A stretch of DNA of 64,000 nucleotides from Paenibacillus sp. J23TS9 (GTDB lineage: Bacteria; Bacillota; Bacilli; Paenibacillales; Paenibacillaceae), in contig NZ_BOSG01000006.1 in NCBI RefSeq assembly GCF_018403225.1, positions 1 to 64,000 of the forward strand, in the 5' to 3' direction. Positions 1 through 7,394 of the stretch are shown piece after piece. Position 1 is the stretch's first letter. The number at the start of each line of letters is the position of its first letter. The notes beneath the pieces were generated by a model that ran no database searches, was not told the DNA's origin, and saw only the letters and a list, made by a program, of their open reading frames with translations. A program made the translations under genes and the position numbers.

Positions 1-37
1 AGCGTTCGTCCTGAGCCAGGATCAAACTCTCCAAGAA
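1..37 (-). rRNA. 16S ribosomal RNA, 5' end only
   Basis: The reverse complement of the first bases reads AGAGTTTGATCCTGGCTCAG followed by GACGAACGCT, the universal start of bacterial 16S rRNA in its Bacillota form. Counting back seven bases from AGAGTTTG, as in E. coli numbering, puts the mature 5' end near position 37. The rest of the gene lies left of the window, transcribed leftwards. Confidence 0.97.
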
Positions 38-282
38 AGTTGATAGCTCATTTTGAAACTGACGAGATATAATGAAATTTTGAATTAAGCAATGCTAATC
101 AAAATATTCATTACTGTTAATCTCATTCGTGCTCCTCCATCGATTCAGACAGAAGTCTTGAACCCGATGATCTCGCGTTTCGGCTTTGCAAGCAAAGCCT
201 GTATCTCACTCGTTGTTCAGTTTTCAAAGATCAAATTCTTTCGTTTTCGAAGCCGCTCAGTTGTCTCAGCAGCAACTCTTAT
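38..282 (-). other. rRNA operon leader
   Basis: Transcribed spacer between the rRNA promoters and the 16S 5' end. On the minus strand it contains GATCTTTGAAAACTGAAC (around 218-235), a stretch typical of Bacillales rRNA leaders and spacers. It also has a small hairpin with arms GGCTTTG and CAAAGCC around 182-199. The short open frames here have no ribosome binding site and are not genes. Confidence 0.6.
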
Positions 283-311
283 ATAATACCATGTTCTTTC
301 GAGCTTTGCAA
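283..311 (-). promoter_or_regulatory. rRNA promoter (proximal)
   Basis: On the minus strand, TTGCAA (306-311) is followed by a 17-base spacer and TATTAT (283-288). This is a good sigma-A promoter pointing at the 16S gene, preceded by an A/T-rich stretch that could act as an UP element. Confidence 0.75.
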
Positions 312-383
312 GAACTTTTTTTAAATTCTTTTTTCGAGCTCTCTTTAATTCATTTCCGATCGATTATCATCGGCCGGATTTAT

Positions 384-412
384 AATGTACCATGATTAAA
401 TACGTATAGCAA
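384..412 (-). promoter_or_regulatory. rRNA promoter (distal)
   Basis: A second minus-strand promoter candidate: TTGCTA (407-412), 17-base spacer ending in TGG, then TACATT (384-389). Tandem promoters are usual for rRNA operons. It is weaker than the proximal one. Confidence 0.5.
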
Positions 413-479
413 GCGACAAAATTTTACATTTGCTGACTTGTTCTTCTTTATATCTTCTCACAGCGTACACCCCACAGTA

Positions 480-520
480 ATAATCTCAGCCCGAGCAATA
501 ACCGCCCGGGCTGAGATTAT
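480..520 (-). terminator. Terminator hairpin after the oxidoreductase gene
   Basis: A perfect 14-bp inverted repeat (480-493 and 507-520) with a 13-base loop, 20 bases past the stop codon of the gene at 540-1181. The T-rich tail is better on the plus strand, so it may act in both directions and shield the rRNA promoters from read-through. Confidence 0.65.
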
Positions 521-539
521 ATATTTTGCTTCTATATAG

Positions 540-1181
540 TTAGTTATGCTCGCCTACTACTGTAAAACGCGCATTCACATGTTTAGGGTTTTCTATTTCA
601 TCAACCACTGCAATCGCATAATCGGCGTAGCTGATATAGCTCTCCCCCTTGGAATTCGTCAGCAGGTGGTCTTTACCCGCCTGATAGCTTCCTGTTCTTT
701 TACCTTCATGATCAAAAAATGCGGAAGGACTGAGGAATGTCCATGTGATTCCTTCGGACTGCTGCAGGTCCTCCAGATTTTTGCCCTGGTTGGAGGCTGT
801 CGGATAATACATGCTCGGAAAATCCGGTGTATCCATCACCTTAAGGGTTTTAGCTTCATCAGCAAACAGGCTGCCTGCTCCACCGACAACAAATAATTTC
901 GTATGTGGAGCGCCTTTTAATGCCTGAATAAGAGATCTGCCCGCTTCCACATGCATCTGCTCGCTGCCAGGAGGCGCTTGAAAAGCATTCACCACGACAT
1001 CAAATGATTTCAAATCCTCTGCTTTTAAATTGAAAAGATCTTTTTCAACTACCGCAGGATACTCACCTTGTAATCGGGATGCGTTTCTGACGATTGCCGT
1101 TACTTCATGCCCACGGTTCACAGCCTCCTGATAAATTAAGCTTCCCGCTTTGCCGCTTGCACCGATAACTCCGATTTTCAT
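540..1181 (-). CDS. NAD(P)-binding oxidoreductase (YwnB-like)
   Basis: This 213-residue protein has an N-terminal Rossmann fold with the nucleotide-binding motif GASGKAG at residues 8-14 (M-K-I-G-V-I-G start). It belongs to the atypical short-chain dehydrogenase group that includes flavin-reductase-like NAD(P)H-binding proteins such as YwnB of Bacillus subtilis. The substrate cannot be read from the sequence. The start ATG is preceded by a strong GGGGAGGA site. It is divergent from an Rrf2-family regulator, the same arrangement as ywnB/ywnA, and a long palindrome lies between them, so control by that regulator is the natural inference. Confidence 0.8.
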   Translation of the reverse strand: MKIGVIGASGKAGSLIYQEAVNRGHEVTAIVRNASRLQGEYPAVVEKDLFNLKAEDLKSFDVVVNAFQAPPGSEQMHVEAGRSLIQALKGAPHTKLFVVGGAGSLFADEAKTLKVMDTPDFPSMYYPTASNQGKNLEDLQQSEGITWTFLSPSAFFDHEGKRTGSYQAGKDHLLTNSKGESYISYADYAIAVVDEIENPKHVNARFTVVGEHN

Positions 1182-1214
1182 TTATTATTCCTCCCCAAAT
1201 GATTGTATGGTTAG

Positions 1215-1254
1215 TTGTAATTATTTTCGTTACATGTAACCATAATAATTACAA
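1215..1254. promoter_or_regulatory. 40-bp near-perfect palindrome, probable Rrf2 operator
   Basis: Arms TTGTAATTATT (1215-1225) and AATAATTACAA (1244-1254) flank a perfect core GTTACATGTAAC (1229-1240); only the three-base joints between arm and core fail to pair. It sits between the two divergent genes, close to the oxidoreductase start. A further half-site-like TTGTAA at 1292-1297 overlaps the regulator's own -35 box. Confidence 0.6.
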
Positions 1255-1291
1255 GTGGATGTTTTGTCAACTATTCTCTGGGCTTATTTAC

Positions 1292-1320
1292 TTGTAACGG
1301 TAGTATGGGCGTGATATAAA
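1292..1320 (+). promoter_or_regulatory. Promoter of the Rrf2 regulator gene
   Basis: TTGTAA (1292-1297), a 17-base spacer and TATAAA (1315-1320) lie 38 bases before the GTG start of the regulator. The -35 box resembles half of the upstream palindrome, which would fit autoregulation. Confidence 0.55.
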
Positions 1321-1357
1321 TGATTATATTCGTATAGGAAGAAAGAAGGGATGTACC

Positions 1358-1792
1358 GTGTCCATCAGCAGCAGATTTTCTGTCGCGATACACATTTTGA
1401 GCTTGCTGGCGATTAATAAGGATAAAGCAACCAACACCTCAGAATACCTTGCCGGCAGCGTCAATACTAATCCCGTTGTCATTCGTAAAGTCATGAGTAT
1501 GCTAAAGGGAGCAGGGCTCGTTCATGTACGTGCAGGAGTAGCCGGGGCTACGCTTGCTAAGGAACTTTCAGAAATTACCCTCTTAGATGTATACAAAGCC
1601 GTAAACGTCGTCGCCGAGAACGATTTGTTCAGCTCTCATGAGCATCCCAATCCGGATTGCATTGTCGGCAGAAATATTCAGCAATCGTTGACCAAACAAT
1701 TTTCCGCCGCGCAAAAGGCTATGGAACGCTCCCTCGAGATTGTTACTCTTGAAGACGTTGTTCAAGACATTCTCCAATCCGATAACGTATAA
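1358..1792 (+). CDS. Rrf2-family transcriptional regulator (YwnA-like)
   Basis: This 144-residue protein matches the Rrf2 winged-helix family: an N-terminal S-S-R-F-S-V-A-I-H-I segment, a helix-turn-helix around residues 25-60, and the wing with the family's G-A-x-L-A-K-x-x-x-x-I-T-L-L-D-V-Y pattern. It has one cysteine, in the H-P-N-P-D-C stretch where Fe-S members such as IscR have three, so a cluster is unlikely and YwnA-like behaviour more probable. The start is GTG with a GAAAGAAGGG ribosome site upstream. It is divergent from the NAD(P)-binding oxidoreductase and probably represses it through the palindrome between them. Confidence 0.85.
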   Translation: MSISSRFSVAIHILSLLAINKDKATNTSEYLAGSVNTNPVVIRKVMSMLKGAGLVHVRAGVAGATLAKELSEITLLDVYKAVNVVAENDLFSSHEHPNPDCIVGRNIQQSLTKQFSAAQKAMERSLEIVTLEDVVQDILQSDNV

Positions 1793-1816
1793 GATTCTTC
1801 TATAGATATGATCATT

Positions 1817-1848
1817 AAAAAGCCGACTGCAAATGCAGCCGGCTTTTT
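1817..1848. terminator. Bidirectional terminator
   Basis: AAAAAGCCG (1817-1825) pairs with CGGCTTTTT (1840-1848), with an inner CTGCA/TGCAG stem and one mismatch. A and T tracts on both sides let it serve the Rrf2 gene and the convergent TetR gene. Confidence 0.85.
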
Positions 1849-1853
1849 ACCTT

Positions 1854-2441
1854 TTATTTTCCCGTATCCGTCGGTTGACTCGAGCCTTCATAACGCATCA
1901 AAGCAGGCTGCAGCGTTCCAGTAACGATATCACGAATCCGCTCCACGATCTCTTCCGGCCTCTCCTTCATGCTCCCTTTCACCCACTTCACGACAATCCC
2001 CACAAATGCGAAGGTGTAAAAATCGGCAATGAAGCTCTGATCTGCCTGTGATATGTTCCGTTTGAAGGACACCTCATGAACGACACTCATAATCAAATTA
2101 TGTGTGGCTTCGAACAAATAACCGCCAAAAGCATTTTGGCCTGGTGTGTTCAGCGCATTGATGTAAAAGATGCGGTTGTCACCCAAGTAGGATAATATTC
2201 TGCTGATGCCATCCGTCCAGCGCTCATAGTCGCTGCAGTCCGAAATGCTTTCTACTGCCTCCGTGTAATAGATCCAATTGACCAGGTCAAACTTGTCCTT
2301 GAAATGATAATAGAACGTCTGCCGGTTAAGACCGCAGTGGTCTACAATTTGTTTGACGGAAATTTTCGATAACGGATATATCGCAGTCAATTCTTTTAAT
2401 GAGGCTGCAATCGCCCGCTTGGTAATCTGTGATTCCGACAT
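1854..2441 (-). CDS. TetR-family transcriptional regulator (DhaS-like C-terminal type)
   Basis: An N-terminal TetR helix-turn-helix is clear: I-S-V-K-Q-I-V-D-H-C-G-L-N-R-Q-T-F-Y-Y-H-F-K-D-K. The C-terminal ligand domain resembles the group typified by the dihydroxyacetone kinase regulator DhaS. An upstream GTG at 2450 keeps the frame open but lies inside the GAGGTG ribosome site; that site is six bases from the ATG at 2441, so I take the ATG (195 residues). It is divergent from the oleate hydratase gene, with about 200 bases between them, so that gene is its likely target. The effector is unknown; a fatty acid is a guess from the neighbour. Confidence 0.82.
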   Translation of the reverse strand: MSESQITKRAIAASLKELTAIYPLSKISVKQIVDHCGLNRQTFYYHFKDKFDLVNWIYYTEAVESISDCSDYERWTDGISRILSYLGDNRIFYINALNTPGQNAFGGYLFEATHNLIMSVVHEVSFKRNISQADQSFIADFYTFAFVGIVVKWVKGSMKERPEEIVERIRDIVTGTLQPALMRYEGSSQPTDTGK

Positions 2442-2639
2442 GGCGGTCACCTCGAATCTAATTGGCTAGAATTAAAAACTATCAATATTATAAAATATTC
2501 TCTTTCGCCGGGAAAAGATGCAGACGATTTTCGCAATTTGCCTAATTTTCATACACTCTTCCCATATTGTCTAAAAGAAATCTGTTTCTCTATCTGCTCT
2601 CCGCCTTAAGTACAGATATATAAGGAGGAGAGATTAATC

Positions 2640-4235
2640 ATGCTGAATCAAGAGAAATGTAATGCACACGAACGAAAAGCCTACTTTATTGGAGGAGGCA
2701 TCGCTTCATTGGCCGGAGCCGTCTTCCTGATTCGTGATGGTGGAATGGACGGAAGAAACATTCATATTCTCGAGGATCTGGGCATTAATGGTGGAGCACT
2801 CGACGGAATTGGCAGCGGAAATCAAGACTATGTCATCCGCGGCGGCCGGATGCTCAACGAGCCCACTTATGAATGCACCTGGAACCTGCTCGCTGACATT
2901 CCCTCTATAGATCGTCCGGGTAAGTCCGTTAAGGATGAGATCCATGATTTCACGGCACAATACCCAACCCATGCAAAAGCACGACTGATAGATCGCACAC
3001 GCCAAATTGTCGATGTGAAGCATATGGGCTTCTCTAATGAGGATCGGCTGGATATAAGCAAGCTGTTGATTGAATCAGAAGAAGATCTTGGGGCCAAGCG
3101 GATTAACGAGTGGTTTTCGGAGCATTTTTTCAGTACTAACTTTTGGTACATGTGGGCAACCATGTTCGCATTCCAGCCCTGGCACAGCGCTGTTGAATTT
3201 AAACGTTATATGATCCGCTTCATGCATGAATTCCACCGGATTGATACACTGGCAGGCGTTGCACGTACACCATATAATCAATACGACTCCATTGTGCTGC
3301 CAATTCAGAAATGGCTGGAGAAGCAAGGTGTACAGTATTCGTTGAATACGACAGTCACGGACATTGATTTTGCCGGAGATGGATCACTGCGAACTGCTGA
3401 ACGCATTCATTACCGCCAAGCGAATCATACCGGAGAAATCTTAGTAAGCCCGGAGGATATGGTCTTTTTCACCAATGGTTCCATGACCGAGAATTCGGAT
3501 CTTGGCGGCATGGACCGTGCCCCCGTACTAAAAGACAAAGGACCATCATTTGGCTTGTGGGACAAGCTGTCCGCTAAACAGCCGGGCTTCGGCAATCCCG
3601 CAGCCTTTAGCAACAATATTACTCAGTCCAAGTGGGAGTCGTTTACCGTAACCTGTAGAAACCCGCTTTTCTTCCGGCGTATGGAAGAGTTCACAGGCAA
3701 CGAGGCCGGAACCGGTGCTTTGGTAACCTTTAAGGATTCCAACTGGCTTATGTCCGTCGTGCTGGCTCACCAACCACATTTCCGCAATCAACCCGACGAT
3801 ATCCAGGTATTTTGGGGTTACGGCCTGACCGGAGACCGGAAGGGCAATTATGTCGACAAAACGATGGCCGAATGCACGGGTGCGGAAATCCTGACAGAGC
3901 TGTGCGGTCATCTCCGCTTCATGGATGATTTGCCGCTTTTACTGGAAACCTCCGATGTTATTCCTTGCATGATGCCGTTTATTACGAGCCAGTTCATGCC
4001 TCGCGTCAAAGGTGATCGTCCTGATGTCGTGCCGGAAGGCAGTACCAATTTTGCATTCCTTGGGCAGTATACGGAGATTCCGGAGGATGTCGTCTTTACG
4101 GTTGAATACTCGGTACGCAGTGCCATGACGGCGGTATATAAGCTGCTCAATATTGAAAAGGATATTCCTCAGCCATACAAAGGGCAGCATAGTCCCAAGG
4201 TATTGTTCGAATCATTGGTTACCGCCCTGCGATAA
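2640..4235 (+). CDS. ohyA: Oleate hydratase (MCRA family, FAD-dependent)
   Basis: This 531-residue protein belongs to the oleate hydratase / myosin-cross-reactive-antigen family, which adds water across the cis-9 double bond of oleate to give 10-hydroxystearate, with FAD as structural cofactor. The nucleotide-binding G-G-G-I-A-S-L-A-G segment is at residues 18-26, and the conserved tyrosine region R-T-P-Y-N-Q-Y-D-S-I-V-L-P at 209-221. It is shorter than the roughly 590-residue enzymes. The catalytic motif of the well-studied enzymes, R-G-G-R-E-M, reads R-G-G-R-M-L here (residues 67-72), so the acidic residue is replaced by Met71. I recall the same replacement in the short monomeric Rhodococcus type. 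Ribosome site AAGGAGGAGA. A TetR gene is divergent. Confidence 0.9.
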   Translation: MLNQEKCNAHERKAYFIGGGIASLAGAVFLIRDGGMDGRNIHILEDLGINGGALDGIGSGNQDYVIRGGRMLNEPTYECTWNLLADIPSIDRPGKSVKDEIHDFTAQYPTHAKARLIDRTRQIVDVKHMGFSNEDRLDISKLLIESEEDLGAKRINEWFSEHFFSTNFWYMWATMFAFQPWHSAVEFKRYMIRFMHEFHRIDTLAGVARTPYNQYDSIVLPIQKWLEKQGVQYSLNTTVTDIDFAGDGSLRTAERIHYRQANHTGEILVSPEDMVFFTNGSMTENSDLGGMDRAPVLKDKGPSFGLWDKLSAKQPGFGNPAAFSNNITQSKWESFTVTCRNPLFFRRMEEFTGNEAGTGALVTFKDSNWLMSVVLAHQPHFRNQPDDIQVFWGYGLTGDRKGNYVDKTMAECTGAEILTELCGHLRFMDDLPLLLETSDVIPCMMPFITSQFMPRVKGDRPDVVPEGSTNFAFLGQYTEIPEDVVFTVEYSVRSAMTAVYKLLNIEKDIPQPYKGQHSPKVLFESLVTALR

Positions 4236-4248
4236 TTTATACAAAACA

Positions 4249-4284
4249 TGAGGTGATTTCTCCGTTTTCCGGGAAGTCACCTCA
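4249..4284 (+). terminator. Hairpin after the oleate hydratase gene
   Basis: TGAGGTGA (4249-4256) pairs with TCACCTCA (4277-4284), with further partial pairing of TTTC with GGGA inside, starting 13 bases past the stop. The T tract is poor, so termination may be inefficient. Confidence 0.45.
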
Positions 4285-4364
4285 TTGCTGTATTGGGGAG
4301 AGATTTTACTCCGTCTGGAGTCCTGGCTCAAGCTTTTGCATAGGATCAAGGACAGCAAGTTTTT

Positions 4365-5192
4365 TCATCGTGTGCAGGCCCGGTACGCCGAAGGTGATAG
4401 CCCGGTATGTCCTTTAAACAGCCTGGAAAAATAGGCGAGCTGCATGCCAAGTTGATCGGCAATATCCGAGATAGCGGCATCCGTGTAGGAAAGCAGCCGC
4501 TTGGCCTCTTCCATCCGTTTGCGCTGAACGTAGTGCATGGGCGTAACTCCCATAATCTTTTTGAAATAAGGAATAAAATAATTCGGATGCAGATGCACGA
4601 TTTCCGCCAGCAGCTCGATTTCCATCGGTTCATGCAAATGCCTGTGAATATAATCCAGCACATTCCCAAGCTTGCTTGTTTCCGTCTGCTGTAAAAAATC
4701 CTTCCAAAAATCCGTATAGCCTCCATCCTCCAGACAACAGGCAAGCATCGTCAGCAGACATGCCTGTGCACGAAGCACCGAAAAGGGGCCGCCTTGATGA
4801 AATAACTCCACCAATTCCATGAAGATGCGCTCAATAAACTCGGGGTTCTTCGCATCACAAATATAGAGCTTGCTGTCAGCCGAGAACAGGGGCCACTCTC
4901 CCACCTGTGCATCAAAATGGCAAAAATAGCGCGTATACGGATCATCCTGTTCCGTTAAAGCCCTTTGATTCGTGCCCGCAGGCATGATCATCATCTGATT
5001 GGGTTTTGGCTCATAGGAGACGCCATTCAGAACAACCGAGCCTCTGCCTTCCGCAATAAAATAGAGCCGGTGAAATGACGGGGCTATCTCCGTCCGGTTC
5101 CATCCGTGAAACCCTTTTCTGTGTTGGGCGTAGCTAATATTCACGGTCAGGCTTTCCGGCAGTCGGCCGGTCATATCCAGTGATTGTTCCAA
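4365..5192 (-). CDS. AraC-family regulator with cupin-type sensing domain
   Basis: A 275-residue regulator. The N-terminal half (about 20-120) is a cupin-like fold with Y-F-I-A-E-G-R-G-S-V-V-L-N-G and P-A-G-T-N, typical of sugar-sensing AraC proteins. The C-terminal 100 residues hold two helix-turn-helix motifs, ending in the signature D-I-A-D-Q-L-G-M-Q-L-A-Y-F-S-R-L-F-K. The start is TTG, seven bases after a strong AGGGAGGGG site; an ATG six codons on is an alternative. It is divergent from the Gfo/Idh/MocA operon at 5353 and is its likely regulator, probably as an activator responding to a sugar. Confidence 0.85.
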   Translation of the reverse strand: MEQSLDMTGRLPESLTVNISYAQHRKGFHGWNRTEIAPSFHRLYFIAEGRGSVVLNGVSYEPKPNQMMIMPAGTNQRALTEQDDPYTRYFCHFDAQVGEWPLFSADSKLYICDAKNPEFIERIFMELVELFHQGGPFSVLRAQACLLTMLACCLEDGGYTDFWKDFLQQTETSKLGNVLDYIHRHLHEPMEIELLAEIVHLHPNYFIPYFKKIMGVTPMHYVQRKRMEEAKRLLSYTDAAISDIADQLGMQLAYFSRLFKGHTGLSPSAYRACTR

Positions 5193-5244
5193 GAAGTATC
5201 CCCTCCCTGTTTCATTAGCTTTATTGTAACACTAGGATTTATCC

Positions 5245-5279
5245 GAAACACCTTAATTTTGTGCAAAACCCTCTTAATT
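5245..5279. promoter_or_regulatory. Tandem 21-bp-spaced repeats, candidate AraC-type binding site
   Basis: Two copies of an A-A-A-C-rich stretch followed by TTAATT (TTAATT at 5253-5258 and 5274-5279) match at 10 of 14 positions and are 21 bases apart, two helical turns. This is the layout used by AraC-type activators, and it lies in the divergent region before the oxidoreductase operon. Confidence 0.35.
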
Positions 5280-5352
5280 CAGGTCATTCTCATATGCTTC
5301 GATTCAAGCTAAGCTTATGGGGAATAGCAGATATGAGAGGTGGAATTCGGGC

Positions 5353-6516
5353 ATGGATAACGTACGCTTTGGCATTATCGGAATAGGAAACATGGGCTCT
5401 ACACACGCGCTGAGTCTCAGCGGGGATATTAAGGGCGCTGAGCTGACAGCGGTTTGCGACACGAATCCCGAACGTCTGAATTGGGCGAAAAACAATTTGC
5501 CCGGATCCGTGCAGCTTTTTGATACGCCTGAAGCTTTCTGGGCTTCCAAGATAATGGACACAGTGCTGATTGCTACCCCCCATTACGACCATCCGGGCAT
5601 GGCGATCCAGGCATTTGAAAACGGTTACCATGTGCTGGTGGAAAAACCCGCTGGCGTATATACCAAAGCCGTTAAAGATATGAACGAGGCCGCTGCCAAA
5701 TCCGGCAAGCAGTTCGGCATTATGTATAACCAGCGCACCAATCCGCTCTATGCCAAGCTCCGTGACCTGATCCAATCCGGCGAACTCGGAACCGTACGAA
5801 GAACGAACTGGATCATCACCAACTGGTACCGTTCGCAGAGCTACTATAATTCGGGCGGCTGGCGCGCAACCTGGGCTGGAGAAGGCGGCGGCGTGCTGCT
5901 GAATCAGGATCCCCACCAGCTGGATCTTTGGCAGTGGACGACTGGCATGATGCCTAAGCGGGTACGGGCGTTTTGCCAATTCGGCAAATACCGAAACATT
6001 GAGGTTGAAGACGATGTTACCGCATATGTAGAATACGAGAACGGCGCCACGGGCGTGTTTGTGACGACGGTCGGCGAAAGTCCAGGAACGAACCGTTACG
6101 AGATCAGCGGTGATAACGGCAAAATCGTCATTGAAGAAGGCAAGCTGACTTTCTGGCGTTTGCGCGTGCCGGAGCCTCAGTTCAACCGTGAATATACAGG
6201 CGGATTTGGTCAGCCTGAGTGCTGGACATGCGATATCCCGGTTCCTGACGGACATGGACCGCAGCATAAGGGGATTCTGCAGAATTTTACGAATGCCCTC
6301 CTTCATGGAGAAAAGCTGCTTGCTCCAGGCGAGGAAGGTATCCTTGGACTGACGATATCCAATGCGATGCACTTGTCCGCCTGGACCGATAATTGGGTGG
6401 ATCTGCCGCTGGATGAGGATCTTTTCCATGAAAAGCTTCAGGAAAGAATACGGAATTCCACCTTCCGTAAGGAGCAATCCGCTGAAACTGTTCTTAATGT
6501 CAAAGGAACGCATTAA
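5353..6516 (+). CDS. Gfo/Idh/MocA-family oxidoreductase 1
   Basis: NAD(P)-dependent sugar dehydrogenase family. The Rossmann motif G-I-I-G-I-G-N-M-G-S is at the N-terminus, the family's E-K-P motif (residue K is catalytic) occurs in L-V-E-K-P-A-G-V, and the C-terminal alpha/beta domain has the usual E-G-G-G-V-L-L-N-Q-x-x-H-x-L-D. An upstream ATG at 5317 lacks a ribosome site; the ATG at 5353 follows GAGAGGTGG at nine bases and is preferred (387 residues). First gene of a four-gene operon with an epimerase and two more family members, divergent from an AraC regulator. The sugar substrate is not readable. Confidence 0.88.
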   Translation: MDNVRFGIIGIGNMGSTHALSLSGDIKGAELTAVCDTNPERLNWAKNNLPGSVQLFDTPEAFWASKIMDTVLIATPHYDHPGMAIQAFENGYHVLVEKPAGVYTKAVKDMNEAAAKSGKQFGIMYNQRTNPLYAKLRDLIQSGELGTVRRTNWIITNWYRSQSYYNSGGWRATWAGEGGGVLLNQDPHQLDLWQWTTGMMPKRVRAFCQFGKYRNIEVEDDVTAYVEYENGATGVFVTTVGESPGTNRYEISGDNGKIVIEEGKLTFWRLRVPEPQFNREYTGGFGQPECWTCDIPVPDGHGPQHKGILQNFTNALLHGEKLLAPGEEGILGLTISNAMHLSAWTDNWVDLPLDEDLFHEKLQERIRNSTFRKEQSAETVLNVKGTH

Positions 6517-6536
6517 TCCCATAGGAGGCATGGATC

Positions 6537-7394
6537 ATGAAACTTTCCGTATTTACTGTAGTCACTCCGGACCTCACTCCGGAAGAGCTTGTTAAAGCAG
6601 CCCGCGAGGCTGGGCTTGACGGCGTTGAATGGAGATTTAAGGAGGTACCGAAGGACGTTAATGGTGAAAAACCCTCCTTCTGGGGAAACAACCTTTGCTC
6701 CATCGATCCATCCCTTTCTGAGCCCGAGATGCTTAAGTTTAAAGAAATCACGGAAGCCGGGGGGCTTGAGGTTGTCAGCGTGACGCCTTATTTGAATGAG
6801 ATGAATCTCGACGCTACCGAGCATGTATTCCATACTGCGCGACTGCTGGGTGCCAAAATGATCCGTGTCGGTGCAGCATCTTATGATGGGACCGGGTCTT
6901 ATCCTGAGCTGTATGAGACTACAGTCCGCTACCTGAAAGAAGCCGAACGGATGGCTAAACAATATGGCGTGAAGGGTATCGTGGAAACGCATCACAGAAC
7001 GATTGCGCCAAGCGCAAGTCTGGCTCACCGGCTTGTCAGCCACTGTGATCCCGACCACATCGGTGTGCTGTTTGATCCCGGAAACATGGTACATGAAGGC
7101 TACGAGAATTTCCGCATGGGGATGCAGCTGCTTGGCCCACACCTTGCCCATGTCCATGTAAAGAACGCCCACTGGGTTCAAGATGGCCGGCGCGAGGATG
7201 GAACGGCAAACTGGCGCTCCGAATGGGCGCCGATGCGGGAAGGCATCATCAACTTCGGTAGTTTGCTTCGGGACCTGAAAAGCGTTGGATATGACGGATA
7301 CCTCGGCATAGAAGACTTCAGCGGACAATACGCCTCTGGAGAACTGCTGAAACAGTTTGGAGAGTTCATGCGCGAAAGGACTCAGGATCTATGA
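6537..7394 (+). CDS. Sugar phosphate isomerase/epimerase (xylose-isomerase-like TIM barrel)
   Basis: A 285-residue protein of the AP-endonuclease-2-type TIM-barrel family that includes xylose isomerase, IolE/IolI and tagatose epimerases. Metal-binding positions can be seen as V-E-T-H (Glu), F-D-P-G-N (Asp), H-V-H-V-K-N (His) and G-I-E-D-F (Glu). It starts at ATG after an AGGAGG site and overlaps the next gene by four bases (ATGA), so the two are translationally coupled. Members of this family act as epimerases, dehydratases or, in the 3-keto-glycoside pathways, as lyases working after a Gfo/Idh/MocA oxidase. The context favours the last role. Confidence 0.85.
   Translation: MKLSVFTVVTPDLTPEELVKAAREAGLDGVEWRFKEVPKDVNGEKPSFWGNNLCSIDPSLSEPEMLKFKEITEAGGLEVVSVTPYLNEMNLDATEHVFHTARLLGAKMIRVGAASYDGTGSYPELYETTVRYLKEAERMAKQYGVKGIVETHHRTIAPSASLAHRLVSHCDPDHIGVLFDPGNMVHEGYENFRMGMQLLGPHLAHVHVKNAHWVQDGRREDGTANWRSEWAPMREGIINFGSLLRDLKSVGYDGYLGIEDFSGQYASGELLKQFGEFMRERTQDL

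Noticed and set aside
92..395. Two overlapping small plus-strand frames in the rRNA leader region
   Set aside because: They lie opposite the rRNA leader and promoters, lack ribosome binding sites and have a composition unlike real proteins.
5290..6531. A 413-codon frame on the minus strand opposite the first Gfo/Idh/MocA gene
   Set aside because: The plus-strand frame has full family motifs and a good start; the opposite frame is a shadow of it.
6513..7328. A 271-codon minus-strand frame opposite the isomerase gene
   Set aside because: Shadow of the TIM-barrel gene, no ribosome site and no family resemblance.
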